A DNA stretch of 64,000 bases from Anaerolineales bacterium (GCA_030583885.1 CP129480.1:2170001-2234000), one strand, 5' to 3'; shown: positions 15,274-25,370, counted from the first letter of the stretch. The notes: generated by a model not told the origin, from the letters alone. Translations and numbers: made by a program.

Positions 15274-17307
15274 ATGTTGTTTTTCATCCTGAGCATTTTT
15301 ATTTCGGCATTTCTTTTGTTTCAAATCCAGCCGATGGTCGGTAAATTTATTCTGCCGTGGTTTGGCGGGACGCCGGCCGTCTGGTCCACGGCAATGTTAT
15401 TCTTTCAGGTCATGTTGACGGGCGGCTATGCCTACGCCTACTGGCTGGTGAAACGACCGCGGCAGGGGTGGATCCATTTGGCGCTTTTGGGGATCATGAC
15501 CGCGCTGCTTGCTGCGCTTGGGTTTGCATGGTCGTCCCCGATCACCCCCTCCGCTGACATGCGCCCCGTGGACGTGAGTTTTCCTGTATTCAAGATATTT
15601 TTTTTGCTGATGGCTTCCGTCGGGCTGCCCTACTTTGTCCTCGCCGCGAATGGTCCCTTAATGCAGGCATGGTTCAGCCGCATTTTCCCCGAACGGTCCT
15701 ATGCGCGCTTGTACGCGCTGTCGAATGCCGGCTCACTGCTTGGCTTGCTGGCCTATCCTGTTCTGCTCGAACCCAGCCTCACCCTGCGGCAGCAGGGCTG
15801 GGCGTGGACGGCGGGTCTGGCGCTCTTTGTATTGGTGGCTGGCGTTTTAAGCTATCACGCACGTGCTGAGCAGGGCAGGATCATCGCCGTAGTCAGCGAA
15901 AAGCCGTCTGCATCGTTGCGGGTCATGTGGATTGTGCTCAGCGCAACCGCCTCCCTGTTTTTGCTCTCGGTTACCAATCAGATCTCGCAGGAGGTGGCGG
16001 TCATTCCATTTTTGTGGATTGTGCCATTAACCGTCTATCTCCTGTCATTCATTCTGGCATTTTCCGATTCACGCTGGTATGACAGGCGGTTGTACGCCCT
16101 GCTTTTCAGCATGGCAAGCCTCGCCATGCTCTGGGTGTTGACCCAAGCGGGCACCCTGAATGTGATCATGCAAATTGCCGTCTACACCATCCTGCTGTTC
16201 CTGGCCTGCATGATATGCCATGGCGAGTTATACCGCCTTCGTCCGCACGCCGACCATTTGACCTCCTTTTATTTGATGGTATCTGTCGGCGGTGCTGTGG
16301 GCGGGATTTTCGTCAACCTGGTTGCGCCCTTTATTTTCACGGGATATTGGGAGTTTTATCTCGCCTGGCTGCTTGCGATCACACTGCTGGTAGTCATGTT
16401 GCTGCCGCGTTCCTCCACGCACATCGGGACCCAGGCGCGCGCCATGAGCGTTTCATTTCTTCTCGGAGTTGCGCTTTTATCCCTCGGGTTGAACTCGTAC
16501 CGGCGGGAGTTTTTTGCCGAACGGAATTTTTACGGTGTCATCCGCGTGCGGGAATGGGATGGGAATGCCAATGCGATGATCCACGGCATGACCGTCCATG
16601 GGATTCAATATACGGATGACCGCTCGCTGGATCCAACCACCTATTTTGTGGAGGATAGCGGCGTGGGATTGGTGCTGCTCAATCATCCCTTGCGCGGAAG
16701 CGGATTGCGTGTGGGCGTGCTGGGCCTCGGTGTGGGAACCGTTGCCGCGTACGCCGCCGACGGCGACGCGTACCGTTTTTATGAGATCAACCCGGTGGTG
16801 GTGCGGCTGGCGGAAGGGGAGGGCGGCTTATTTACGTTTTTGCAGGACAGCAGGGCGGATATCACCGTCGTTACAGGGGACGCGCGCATATCCCTTGAAC
16901 AGGAACTTGCCGCAGGGGATGGACAAAATTTTGACGTGCTGATCCTGGATACGTTCAGCAGTGATTCGATCCCCGTCCATCTGGTCACAAAGGAGGCGCT
17001 TGCCCTTTATCTGGAGCACCTCGCAGCGGACGGTGTCATTGCCGCGCACATCTCGAACCGCCACCTGGACCTCCATCCCGTCTTCTGGCAATTGGCTCGG
17101 GAGTACCAGCTTGCGATCGTTCAGGTGAACAGGCCTGCAGCTGCGGCGGGGAGTACATTCCCCTCGGAATGGATATTGCTCTCGCGCAGCCCGGCCTTCT
17201 TTGAACTGCCCGGCATCAAGTCGGGCGCAGTTGCCTTCGATGGATATTCCACGTTCGTAAACTTGTGGACGGATGATTATAGTAATCTATTCCAGATACT
17301 AAAATAA
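15274..17307 (+). CDS. Fused membrane protein with spermidine-synthase-like domain
   Basis: The first 400 residues hold about ten membrane helices starting LFFILSIFISAFLLFQIQPMVGK, a hallmark of fused MFS/spermidine synthase proteins. The C-terminal 250 residues form a Rossmann domain with VGVLGLGVGTVAAYA, FYEINPVVV and LDTFSSDSIPVHL. Family members are often annotated as spermidine synthases, but few have been shown to make polyamines. GGAGG sits 5 bases before this ATG and favours it over the ATG 33 bases upstream. No other polyamine genes are nearby. Confidence 0.82.
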   Translation: MLFFILSIFISAFLLFQIQPMVGKFILPWFGGTPAVWSTAMLFFQVMLTGGYAYAYWLVKRPRQGWIHLALLGIMTALLAALGFAWSSPITPSADMRPVDVSFPVFKIFFLLMASVGLPYFVLAANGPLMQAWFSRIFPERSYARLYALSNAGSLLGLLAYPVLLEPSLTLRQQGWAWTAGLALFVLVAGVLSYHARAEQGRIIAVVSEKPSASLRVMWIVLSATASLFLLSVTNQISQEVAVIPFLWIVPLTVYLLSFILAFSDSRWYDRRLYALLFSMASLAMLWVLTQAGTLNVIMQIAVYTILLFLACMICHGELYRLRPHADHLTSFYLMVSVGGAVGGIFVNLVAPFIFTGYWEFYLAWLLAITLLVVMLLPRSSTHIGTQARAMSVSFLLGVALLSLGLNSYRREFFAERNFYGVIRVREWDGNANAMIHGMTVHGIQYTDDRSLDPTTYFVEDSGVGLVLLNHPLRGSGLRVGVLGLGVGTVAAYAADGDAYRFYEINPVVVRLAEGEGGLFTFLQDSRADITVVTGDARISLEQELAAGDGQNFDVLILDTFSSDSIPVHLVTKEALALYLEHLAADGVIAAHISNRHLDLHPVFWQLAREYQLAIVQVNRPAAAAGSTFPSEWILLSRSPAFFELPGIKSGAVAFDGYSTFVNLWTDDYSNLFQILK

Positions 17308-17313
17308 GGCTCG

Positions 17314-17955
17314 CTAATACATCGCCAGACCGACCACTGCCACAAAATGCGCGGCGGCGGCGAGCAGCACGAAGATATGCCAGACTTCATGAAAACCGAA
17401 TACGCCCGGTACGAAGTTGAATATCTTTGTGATGTAAACGACTGCGCCGAGCGTATAAACGATCCCGCCGATGATAAGCCAGGCCAGCACCCAGGCGGGC
17501 AGCGCTGCAAGCAATTGCCCGCTTGCGGCAACGCACAGCCAGCCCATGATGAGGTAAATGCCTGCGTTCAGCCAGCGCGGCACGCGGATCAGAAAGATCT
17601 TCACAACAATCCCGATGACTGCCAGCGACCAGATGATGCTCAGCATGCCCCACTTCCAAAACCCGTCAAAGGCGTTGACGCAGAACGGAGTATATGTCCC
17701 TGCGATTAAAACGTAGATCGCGGCGTGGTCAATTTTGCGGAAGATTTCCAGCGCCCTGTCCTTCACGCGCACCATGTGGTAGGTGGCGCTCGCCGAAAAT
17801 AGAAAGACCAGGCTTACGCCGTAAATAACCAGCGAGACGACTTTGGCAGGCGTTCCCCACCCTACGATCAGCAAGGCAACCAGACCTGCCAGCGCCAGGA
17901 TCGCACCGGCCCAGTGGGTCAGGCTGTTAATGGGTTCGCGCAATTTTTTTAACAT
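17314..17955 (-). CDS. Hemolysin III / PAQR family membrane protein
   Basis: Seven hydrophobic segments lie in 213 residues, with the family motifs FSASATYHM, KIDHAAIYVLIAGTYTPF and FGFHEVWHIFVLL followed by a further His. The Ser/Asp/His positions form the metal site of PAQR-type hydrolases. Bacterial members are named after a Bacillus hemolysin but are most likely membrane lipid hydrolases or stress proteins. It is 12 bp downstream of a methyltransferase gene on the same strand. Confidence 0.88.
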   Translation of the reverse strand: MLKKLREPINSLTHWAGAILALAGLVALLIVGWGTPAKVVSLVIYGVSLVFLFSASATYHMVRVKDRALEIFRKIDHAAIYVLIAGTYTPFCVNAFDGFWKWGMLSIIWSLAVIGIVVKIFLIRVPRWLNAGIYLIMGWLCVAASGQLLAALPAWVLAWLIIGGIVYTLGAVVYITKIFNFVPGVFGFHEVWHIFVLLAAAAHFVAVVGLAMY

Positions 17956-17967
17956 TTGAAATTCCTT

Positions 17968-18591
17968 TCATTCCTTCTGCGCTTTAATCACCAGCAAGTG
18001 ACTTGATTTTACTTCAATTATGTCAACATCCACTGCAAACCCTGAATGCGCCAGCTGTTCCTTGATTTTAAATTTTATGGATTCGTGCGCGCCATCCGGG
18101 CTCTCACCAGTGACTTTGAACAGCCAGGCCAGCAGCGGACTCTTGGGCCACGCCGCAAGCAGGGCGATCAGCCTGCCGCCGTTACGAAGGACTCTATGCG
18201 TCTCTGACAAAGTGCGCGCGTCAAATATGTATTCGCTTGGAAATGTGGCGACGACGCTGTCAAAGCTTTCATGTGGATAGGGCAGCGATTGGGCTATTCC
18301 GCGCGTCAGCTTGTGGGATGTGCCGATGCGCCGTTTCGCGAGTCTGCCCATTTGTCTGGATTCGTCCATCGCAACCGTGAATAAACCTCGGCCAAGCAGG
18401 CTGCGCTGCAAATGACCGGGACCATGTCCCAGCTCAAGGATGCGGGTCCCTTCGATAAGCGGAAAAACGCTGGAGACCCAGTCGTTCCACCTGCCGAAAG
18501 AAACGGTGGCGGCCACGAGGTCGTAGGCAAAGGCGAATGGATGGTACAGCAGGTGGAAGAAAAATCGCATGAAGCGTTGAACGAGTTTCAT
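17968..18591 (-). CDS. Class I SAM-dependent methyltransferase
   Basis: A 207-residue methyltransferase with motif I RILELGHGPGHLQ, FTVAMDES at strand 2, and SFDSVVATFPSEYIF. The hydrophobic, aromatic N-terminus (FMRFFFHLLYHPFAFAYD) suggests membrane association and a lipid-like substrate. It is co-directional with the hemolysin III gene. A strong terminator lies only about 10 bp before its ATG, so its promoter must sit within or before that hairpin, unless read-through feeds it. Confidence 0.82.
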   Translation of the reverse strand: MKLVQRFMRFFFHLLYHPFAFAYDLVAATVSFGRWNDWVSSVFPLIEGTRILELGHGPGHLQRSLLGRGLFTVAMDESRQMGRLAKRRIGTSHKLTRGIAQSLPYPHESFDSVVATFPSEYIFDARTLSETHRVLRNGGRLIALLAAWPKSPLLAWLFKVTGESPDGAHESIKFKIKEQLAHSGFAVDVDIIEVKSSHLLVIKAQKE

Positions 18592-18599
18592 AAATAAAA

Positions 18600-18627
18600 A
18601 AGGGTTTGACGATCACGTCAAACCCTT
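18600..18627 (-). terminator. Terminator of the YtxH gene
   Basis: Perfect 12-bp arms aagggtttgacg / cgtcaaaccctt have a 4-base loop and, on the minus strand, are followed by TTTTATTTATG. The last bases include the start codon of the next gene. Confidence 0.8.
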
Positions 18628-18646
18628 GCCTTATGTGCGTGTCTGG

Positions 18647-19027
18647 TTATGCGGGAGTTTCGCCGCTGTCTTTCTTTGTCTTACTACGGACGGCGTCCAG
18701 GGCACCCTTGCCGCGTTCGCGTACTTCATTTGCAAATTCCGTGCCGCGTTCGCGAACTTCCTTGGTGAGTTCTTCTGCGCGGCGGCGGGCTTCGCGGGTG
18801 AGTTCTTCTGCGCGTGCGCGGGCTTCGGATGCGGCTGCTTCGGCGCGGGCGAGCGCCTCTTCGGCGGTGTGTGCGGCGCGGTCGCGCAGTTCGATCGATT
18901 TATCCTTGATCAGTGCGCGGGTTTCTTCGCCGGATTGAGGGGCGAAAAGCAGGGCTACGACGGCGCCGGTCAGTCCGCCAACGACAAATCCTACGAGAAA
19001 GGCTCCAAATTCATCACGGTCAGTCAT
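18647..19027 (-). CDS. YtxH-domain protein
   Basis: The N-terminus has one membrane segment (FLVGFVVGGLTGAVVALLFAP) followed by the YtxH signature QSGEETR. The rest of the 126 residues is a long Ala/Glu/Arg-rich amphipathic helix with quasi-repeats (EARARAEELTREARRRAEEL and similar) and a basic tail. YtxH proteins are small stress-linked membrane proteins of unclear role. The helix probably forms a coiled coil. It ends at a strong terminator. Confidence 0.85.
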   Translation of the reverse strand: MTDRDEFGAFLVGFVVGGLTGAVVALLFAPQSGEETRALIKDKSIELRDRAAHTAEEALARAEAAASEARARAEELTREARRRAEELTKEVRERGTEFANEVRERGKGALDAVRSKTKKDSGETPA

Positions 19028-19089
19028 GGTATTTCTCCTTTATTTTTAGTTTGATTGAGGAAGGCAAAGGCTATGACATTTGCCTGTTA

Positions 19090-19554
19090 TTACTTGGGCT
19101 TGACACCTAATAATTCTAACATACGCTTCAAGCCGGCCAGATAGCCATTGAGCTTTATGACGGGCTCCACAACATTCTCTCCCAAAAATTCCGCTGTGCC
19201 TCGCAGGGTGTTGACGGTTTCGCTCGTGGCGTTCAGGATGGGGCGTACTTCGTTCTTAAGCAGGTTGATCAGGCTGGCGAGCTGGACGATGAGCACGATC
19301 AACGCCACGCCAATGACCAGGGATTCCAATGCCACGACGATGATGAAGATGTCACGGATCCTGTCTGTGGGGGCACTGGGCTGTAAAAGGGCATAAATTG
19401 CCCATCCAAGCAGGGCAAGGATGATGACGATCCCTGCAATGATGCCTGCAATGACCATCTTTTGCTTGCGTTCAGCCTCCCGCATGGCAGCGAGTTCTTC
19501 AGGAGTATGTGTTGGGGGAGTTTCGGGCTGTTGTGGTTGAAATGGTGTTGCCAT
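19090..19554 (-). CDS. Two-helix membrane protein, DUF948-like
   Basis: The 154 residues have a Pro/Gln/Thr-rich cytoplasmic head, two membrane helices (MVIAGIIAGIVIILALLGWAIYALL in parts, and FIIVVALESLVIGVALIVLIVQ), and then an amphipathic tail with NEVRPILNATSETVNTLRGTAEF. The tail is like that of DUF948 proteins, which also occur beside YtxH proteins. Function is unknown. It lies 62 bp upstream of the YtxH gene on the same strand and is probably co-transcribed. Confidence 0.7.
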   Translation of the reverse strand: MATPFQPQQPETPPTHTPEELAAMREAERKQKMVIAGIIAGIVIILALLGWAIYALLQPSAPTDRIRDIFIIVVALESLVIGVALIVLIVQLASLINLLKNEVRPILNATSETVNTLRGTAEFLGENVVEPVIKLNGYLAGLKRMLELLGVKPK

Positions 19555-19647
19555 GAATTCATTATAGCATTAATTATTTGCAAAAACCACTTTATTGCAC
19601 ATATTTTATTTTTTTTGACGGTGAGTGACGGTGAGTCTCGTTCCATT

Positions 19648-19692
19648 GATAACAAAAATCCCGCGGAATTGTTCCGCGGGATTTTTGTTATC
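19648..19692. terminator. Long bidirectional terminator
   Basis: Perfect 21-bp arms (gataacaaaaatcccgcggaa and its complement) around a 3-base loop, with the A/T outer part giving T-runs on both strands. It ends the LysM gene on the minus strand. Confidence 0.85.
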
Positions 19693-19702
19693 AGCTTTTT
19701 CA

Positions 19703-20449
19703 TTACCATACCCGTACCACCTGCCCGACATAGATCCTGTTGATGTCCTTGATCTGCGGGTTGAGCGTGATGAGAGCGTCCAGGGTCGTGCCGTAGCGGG
19801 CTGCGATCTTCTTCAGCGTGTCACCAGATTGCACAGTGTGGTGTGAGGCGCTTGCCGGCAGGTTGATGACCTGTCCAACGTAGATCAGGTTTGCATTGGT
19901 GATTTTGGGGTTGACAGCAAGGATGTCTCTGACGGTCACGCCAATTCGGTCTGCGATCTTGCGCAGGGTGTCGCCCTTTTGGATGGTGTAGGCGTTGCCG
20001 CTGACAGGGGGCGGTGAAGAGGGCGGAGGAACGGGGACTGCGGCGCCGCCCGGGACTGTGAGCCTCTGGCCTTCATAAATCAGGTTGTAGTTGTTGATGT
20101 CGTTGAGCGAGGCGAGCACGTCCATGCTGGTGCCGAAGCGGTTGGCCAGTGCCTTCAGTGTGTCACCACGGGCCACGACGTACGTTCCATAGCCGTTCCC
20201 GTTATCCCAGTATGCGCCGGGCAGAACAAGCGCCTGTCCTGCGTAGATGTACTGACCGAGACCAGGGTTGGCAAGCTTGAGCGCAGCGGTGGAGGTGCCG
20301 CATGCTGTTGCAATGGAGCCCAGCGTATCGCCTTTTTGGACCGTGTAACTGGTTCCGCACGAATAGGCGGAGGCTGTGCCCGTGAATCCCATCGAAGCGA
20401 AGAGCACGGCGATGAGTAAAAGGATTTGTAGAAAATTTTTGTTGAACAT
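19703..20449 (-). CDS. Secreted protein with four LysM domains
   Basis: A signal peptide (LQILLLIAVLFASMGFTGTASA) precedes four LysM repeats at about residues 33-77, 88-133, 152-199 and 203-248. Each has a VxxGDTLxxIA core (VQKGDTLGSIA, VARGDTLKALA, IQKGDTLRKIA, VQSGDTLKKIA) and ends IY.GQ. A Pro/Ser-rich linker splits the repeats two and two. LysM domains bind N-acetylglucosamine in cell-wall glycans. There is no catalytic domain, so a structural or wall-attached role is likely. Confidence 0.9.
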   Translation of the reverse strand: MFNKNFLQILLLIAVLFASMGFTGTASAYSCGTSYTVQKGDTLGSIATACGTSTAALKLANPGLGQYIYAGQALVLPGAYWDNGNGYGTYVVARGDTLKALANRFGTSMDVLASLNDINNYNLIYEGQRLTVPGGAAVPVPPPSSPPPVSGNAYTIQKGDTLRKIADRIGVTVRDILAVNPKITNANLIYVGQVINLPASASHHTVQSGDTLKKIAARYGTTLDALITLNPQIKDINRIYVGQVVRVW

Positions 20450-20533
20450 GGTGAACCTCTCTATCTGTAAAAAAATAAATCCGATGTTTTACAGACGCTC
20501 AAAAGCGGGAAAAGTTCCATGCAAAAAGAGAAA

Positions 20534-21187
20534 TCATGGTCCGATTGGCTTGACCACGTTCACATCCGATGGCGTGCCTCCGAAGAGGCTGATATTTCTG
20601 CAGGATTGTTGTTCCACCCGTAATAACACCGTTTCGCTGGAGGCAACCTCCACCTGAATGATCGTATCCACCTTGTATTGCGAGTCGACCGTTAATTTCA
20701 ATTTCACCTGATGTTGTGCGGGCAGGTTGTCGATGCAGCGTTTTTTATCTGGATGTTCGCGGTCTTCGTCGATGGCACGCAGCAGGGCGCAGGTATTGGG
20801 CAGGTCAACATTTCCCGTATTCTTGATGTTCACGTAGGCATTTGTCACCTCACCCATGCCATGCAGGATATCCAGCCCTGTATTGCATCCAAGGATGTCC
20901 AGTTCCACCGCCGGTGCAGAGACCGCTGTGAAAGTTTGCGTCGGAGACGGCGGCTCGAGCGGTTCGGTCGGCGATGGGATGTCTGTGTTTGTTGGGGAAG
21001 CAGGAATGACGCCGGGGGTGAAAGTATCAATGGACGGCGGCAATAGGATCAGAGGTGTGGCTGTTACAATGCCGGGGGTCCGGGATGGAATGGGTGTCCA
21101 CACCGGGAATGGTTGAGGCGGAATTCCCCATGTGTCACAGGCGGCGAGGATAAAAGCGAGGAAAAGAAAAACAGGAATCTTTTTCAT
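20534..21187 (-). CDS. Lipoprotein with Thr/Pro-rich linker
   Basis: A lipoprotein signal peptide with lipobox LAACD leads into about 75 residues very rich in Pro, Thr and Ser. A 115-residue domain follows with several cysteines and beta-strand pattern (VTNAYVNIKNTGNVDL, CALLRAIDEDR). The NTG/NVDLP-type pattern suggests an immunoglobulin-like fold for conserved extracellular domains, but I do not recognise the family. The ATG giving MKKIPVFLF is used; longer readings overlap the glutaredoxin gene. The two genes are 7 bp apart. Confidence 0.75.
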   Translation of the reverse strand: MKKIPVFLFLAFILAACDTWGIPPQPFPVWTPIPSRTPGIVTATPLILLPPSIDTFTPGVIPASPTNTDIPSPTEPLEPPSPTQTFTAVSAPAVELDILGCNTGLDILHGMGEVTNAYVNIKNTGNVDLPNTCALLRAIDEDREHPDKKRCIDNLPAQHQVKLKLTVDSQYKVDTIIQVEVASSETVLLRVEQQSCRNISLFGGTPSDVNVVKPIGP

Positions 21188-21194
21188 ACATCCA

Positions 21195-21449
21195 TTATAC
21201 GCTTTGTGTGATTGTTTTCTTCTTAAGTTCATCCCAACTGGGCTCAACCAGAACAGAGCCGTCCGGGAAGATGATGGTCGGCACACTGCGGTTGCCCTTG
21301 TTGAGATTGATAACGAATTCCGCCGCTTGCGGGTTTTCCTCGAGCCCGACCCGTATGTATTCAATATCATGCGCTTCAAAGAACGCCTTTGCACTATGGC
21401 AGTCCGGGCAGTATTCGGTTGTATACATGACGATCCGGGGTGGGTGCAT
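21195..21449 (-). CDS. Glutaredoxin-family thiol oxidoreductase
   Basis: An 84-residue thioredoxin-fold protein with active site YCPDC near the N-terminus, the cis-proline segment SVPTIIFPDG, and a C-terminal helix. The CPDC site and size fit mycoredoxin/NrdH-like glutaredoxins that reduce disulfides or mixed disulfides. ATG giving MHPPRIVMYTT is chosen; a TTG 18 bases upstream is possible. It precedes the lipoprotein gene on the same strand. Confidence 0.88.
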   Translation of the reverse strand: MHPPRIVMYTTEYCPDCHSAKAFFEAHDIEYIRVGLEENPQAAEFVINLNKGNRSVPTIIFPDGSVLVEPSWDELKKKTITQSV

Positions 21450-21506
21450 GGTGTAGAGATGGTTCAAGGGGATTCTCCGGGCCTCCTTGTCTGGGGATGT
21501 GTTATA

Positions 21507-21731
21507 TCAGCGGGCCGATTCTTTTGCGGCATATTCAAGCATTGCGAATCCCGTATCGGTCATTCGCTTCAATTCGGACCCTGGAACTGCCCCGCCGTTC
21601 TCCAGTATTTCCAGCATTCTCATCAGTGACCCGCGTACACCGCTGGCACGGTGTGCCCAGTATGAATCAGCCGAGATTCTTTCAAGGCGGGCAAGCAGGA
21701 GTCGGAGGAGGGGAAGCGGTTCTTCATCCAT
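21507..21731 (-). CDS. Short hypothetical protein next to tRNA-derived repeats
   Basis: A 74-residue mostly helical, charged protein (LLRLLLARLERISADSYWAHRASG, MRMLEILENG). I do not recognise it. The pattern, including DSYWAHRASG.R, would suit a small conserved protein rather than chance coding. Its ATG lies 9 bp from the first 65-bp repeat, and the same frame stays open through all the repeats, so a longer N-terminus cannot be excluded, though it would be encoded by repeat DNA. Confidence 0.5.
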   Translation of the reverse strand: MDEEPLPLLRLLLARLERISADSYWAHRASGVRGSLMRMLEILENGGAVPGSELKRMTDTGFAMLEYAAKESAR

Positions 21732-21740
21732 ATTAAAAAA

Positions 21741-21935
21741 ACAGGCGCCTCCGGCGGGAGTCGAACCCATCCCATCCCCTGAATGGGGACAACCGCTGGC
21801 ATAAAACAGGCGCCTCAGACAGGAGTCGAACCCATCCCATCCCCTGAATGGGGACAACCGCTGGCATAAAACAGGCGCCTCAGGCAGGAGTCGAACCCAT
21901 CCCATCCCCTGAATGGGGACAACCGCTGGCATAAA
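21741..21935 (-). repeat. Three 65-bp tandem repeats made from the tRNA-Arg 3' end
   Basis: Units begin at 21741, 21806 and 21871, and a fourth partial unit at 21936 runs into the tRNA itself. Each contains the last 24 bases of tRNA-Arg (T-arm 3' side and acceptor strand), the following bases, and a small hairpin (atcccctgaatggggac). Copies 2 and 3 are almost identical to each other; copy 1 has several changes in the acceptor part. The period is not a multiple of three, yet the minus strand stays open across all copies. Confidence 0.9.
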
Positions 21936-21940
21936 ACAGG

Positions 21941-22013
21941 CGCCTCAGGCAGGAGTCGAACCCACAACCTACTGATCCGAAGTCAGGCGCTCTATCCATT
22001 GAGCTACTGAGGC
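21941..22013 (-). tRNA. tRNA-Arg(TCG)
   Basis: Acceptor stem GCCTCAG/CTGAGGC, D-arm GCTC/GAGC, anticodon loop CTTCGGA with anticodon TCG, T-arm GTGGG-TTCGACT-CCTGC. The discriminator is G and no CCA is encoded. It reads CGA arginine codons and probably its wobble partners. The outermost anticodon-stem pair is C-T. A TATAAT box lies 9 bp upstream. Confidence 0.95.
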
Positions 22014-22022
22014 GTGAGCAAA

Positions 22023-22028
22023 ATTATA
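22023..22028 (-). promoter_or_regulatory. -10 box for tRNA-Arg
   Basis: TATAAT on the minus strand, 9 bp before the mature tRNA 5' end. No good -35 hexamer at the standard distance. Confidence 0.55.
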
Positions 22029-22130
22029 CACGATTTGCCCTGCGCATTGGTTTTATATAAGGCAAGCGGAGGTTTGCATGCATGCCGACCCGCGTGTTAG
22101 AATCACGTATCTCTTCCAAAAGGATGTTTG

Positions 22131-23101
<971 letters not shown>

Positions 23102-23105
<4 letters not shown>

Positions 23106-24415
23106 GAGCCGGGCGGATCTTTCTCGCCTTGTTGTTCGTTACCGGCCTTTTCGGAGCATTGGTCAACGGCGGCGCCATCTATTCGCGCTTTCTATATATC
23201 AGCGTTTTGTTGACGGTTTTTAGCTGGATTTGGACGCGCTGGGCGGCAAGAGGTTTGGGTTTAAGAAGAAGTGCACGCGTGCTGCGCGCCAATGTGGGGG
23301 ATGTTTTCGAAGAGAGCTATGAAGTCCCCAATAACAGCCGTATCCCTGCCCCCTGGATCGAGGTCATGAATCGATCCGCGCTACCATTTGCAGCCGGTTC
23401 ACGGTTGTTTACCTTTGTGCTCGGGCGTCAAAAACGCAGCTATCTGGCGCGAACATGGCTTACCCGCCGCGGCAGTTTTCAGTTGGGTCCCACACGGATC
23501 TCCACGGGCGATCCGTTTGGACTGTTCAGTGCAGGCAAGGTCTTCGCTTCTCTGGAAACGCTTGTTGTATTCCCTGTGATTCATGAAATCGCTTCGTTTC
23601 TATTCCCGCCCGGGCTTCTGCCTGGCGGACAGGTCATTCGCCGCAAATCCCACGATATTACCCCTCATGCTTCGGGTGTTCGCGAATATGTGCATGGCGA
23701 CGCCATGAAACGTATTCACTGGCCCACAAGCGTACGCTCCAATCACTTGATGGTCAAGGAATTTGAGCAGGACCCACAGGCTGAAATTTGGCTATATCTC
23801 GATTCCCAGAAGGCGGTGCATTACGAAAAGCCTCATCAGCAGGATGAATTACCGCTGGATTCCATGATGTTTGTCAAGCGCCCGAAGTTCAGACTGCCGC
23901 CCTCCACCCTTGAATATGCCGTCAGCATCGCGGCATCGCTTGCACATTATTTCCTCGGCCAAAGGCGGGCGGTTGGCTATGTCAGTGCGGGGCAGACCTT
24001 TACCGTCCACCCTGCGGAACGAAGCGAAAGGCAGGAGACAAAAATTCTGGAAACACTTGCCTTCGTTGAGGCGAATGGAAGACTTTCGATTGCGGCTCTC
24101 GTTGCGGCGCAAGCCTCGCAACTTCCCCAGGGCTCCAGCGTCATCCTCATCACTCCGACGGTCCTGCCCGATCTTTTGCATGCCGTGGACGACCTGCAAA
24201 TGCGCTATCTGCACCCGCTGGTTGTCCTGCTCGATATTGAAACCTTCGGCGGACCGCGCGGTACGGTCAGCCTTATCAATTCCCTGCGCGAGCGGCGTGT
24301 GCCCGTCACCGTCATTCGATGTGACGATGACCTGTCACAAGCGCTTTCAAAAATCCCATCAACCTTCAATTCACAGGATAAGCGTCCATGGCGAACTCCC
24401 GCATTGTCACAATAG
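23102..24415 (+). CDS. DUF58 domain protein
   Basis: The 437-residue protein has two N-terminal membrane helices and then the DUF58 pattern: RGSFQLGPTRISTGDPFGLF, VREYVHGDAMKRIHWPTSVRSNHLMVKEFEQD, and a C-terminal VWA-like region (SSVILITPT). DUF58 proteins work with MoxR ATPases in envelope-related roles. It overlaps both neighbours, moxR by 4 bp and the hydrolase by 28 bp, so the three genes form a tight operon. No transglutaminase gene, often found in such clusters, is present. Confidence 0.9.
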
Positions 24416-25290
24416 ATTTGAATTATCAAAATAAGACGCAAGCCATCGCGTCCTATTTGATTCGACATACCGGCGGGGCGGTCCTGATCGAAACCGGCCC
24501 GGGCTCGACTCTTCCCGCACTGCAAGCTGGTCTGGCAAACGAAGGATTATCTTCCCGTGATGTTACCCATGTCCTCGTCACGCACATTCACCTCGACCAT
24601 GCTGGTGCGGCAGGCTGGCTGGCGAAGCAGGGCTCGCAGGTGTACGTCCACCCGAACGGTGCGCCGCATTTGATAAACCCCGAAAAACTCATTTCCAGCG
24701 CTACGCGCATTTATGGCGAAAAGATGGACCAGCTCTGGGGTGAGATTCTACCCGTTGCAGAGAACCAGCTCATAGTCCCGCAGGATGCGGAAGAGATCGT
24801 CATCGGCAATTTGCGATTTGTGGCGGTTAATACGCCCGGTCATGCGGAGCATCATTATTCCTATTTGTTTGAAGATTTGTGTTTTTGTGGTGATGTGGGC
24901 GGGGTGCGTATTCCGGGTTATGTTTATCTGCGCGCGCCGATGCCGCCGCCTGAATTGCATTTCGGGCGCTGGCATGAAAGCATAGCCCGGCTGAGGTCAT
25001 TAAAATTCTCACGGATTGCGCCAACCCATTTCGGAATTTTCGAGGATGCAGCCTGGCAGTTGGACGAGATGGACAAGGCGTTGGCTGAGGTGGAAACGTG
25101 GCTGGAGATCGTGATGGCGAATGACCCGTCCATTGAGGAGCTGCGCGAGTCGTTCAGCATTTGGATGCAGGAACAGGGGCATGTGAAGAATTTGAGTCAG
25201 GATGTGATCCGTGCCTATTCTTTGGCGAACCCCGTTGCCATGAGCGCGGACGGGTTGATGCGCTATTGGAAGAAGTTTGGAGGCGCGTAA
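24388..25290 (+). CDS. MBL-fold metallo-hydrolase
   Basis: The 300-residue protein has the metal motif THIHLDHAG, then VNTPGHAEHH and LCFCGDVGGV, and a late His in APTHFG, a full set of metallo-beta-lactamase-fold ligands for two metals. The family includes glyoxalase II and many hydrolases; the substrate is not predictable. The long C-terminal helical part resembles that of proteins in a multi-step thioester or lactone hydrolase group. It starts inside the end of the DUF58 gene, which suggests translational coupling. Confidence 0.88.
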   Translation: MANSRIVTIDLNYQNKTQAIASYLIRHTGGAVLIETGPGSTLPALQAGLANEGLSSRDVTHVLVTHIHLDHAGAAGWLAKQGSQVYVHPNGAPHLINPEKLISSATRIYGEKMDQLWGEILPVAENQLIVPQDAEEIVIGNLRFVAVNTPGHAEHHYSYLFEDLCFCGDVGGVRIPGYVYLRAPMPPPELHFGRWHESIARLRSLKFSRIAPTHFGIFEDAAWQLDEMDKALAEVETWLEIVMANDPSIEELRESFSIWMQEQGHVKNLSQDVIRAYSLANPVAMSADGLMRYWKKFGGA

Positions 25291-25370
25291 TTTGTCATGC
25301 GGAATGCGTGATGCTTGAAACATGGCAAAACTGGACAAGAAGGATATACTTTCAATACAAGGAGTTAATT

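Noticed and set aside
21732..21932. Protein-coding extension of the 74-residue gene through the 65-bp repeats
   Set aside because: The codons come from tandem tRNA-derived DNA, with a period not divisible by three. Open frames here follow from the base composition of the unit.
21741..21965. CRISPR array
   Set aside because: The 65-bp units are tandem with no variable spacers, and they contain tRNA sequence. No cas gene is present.
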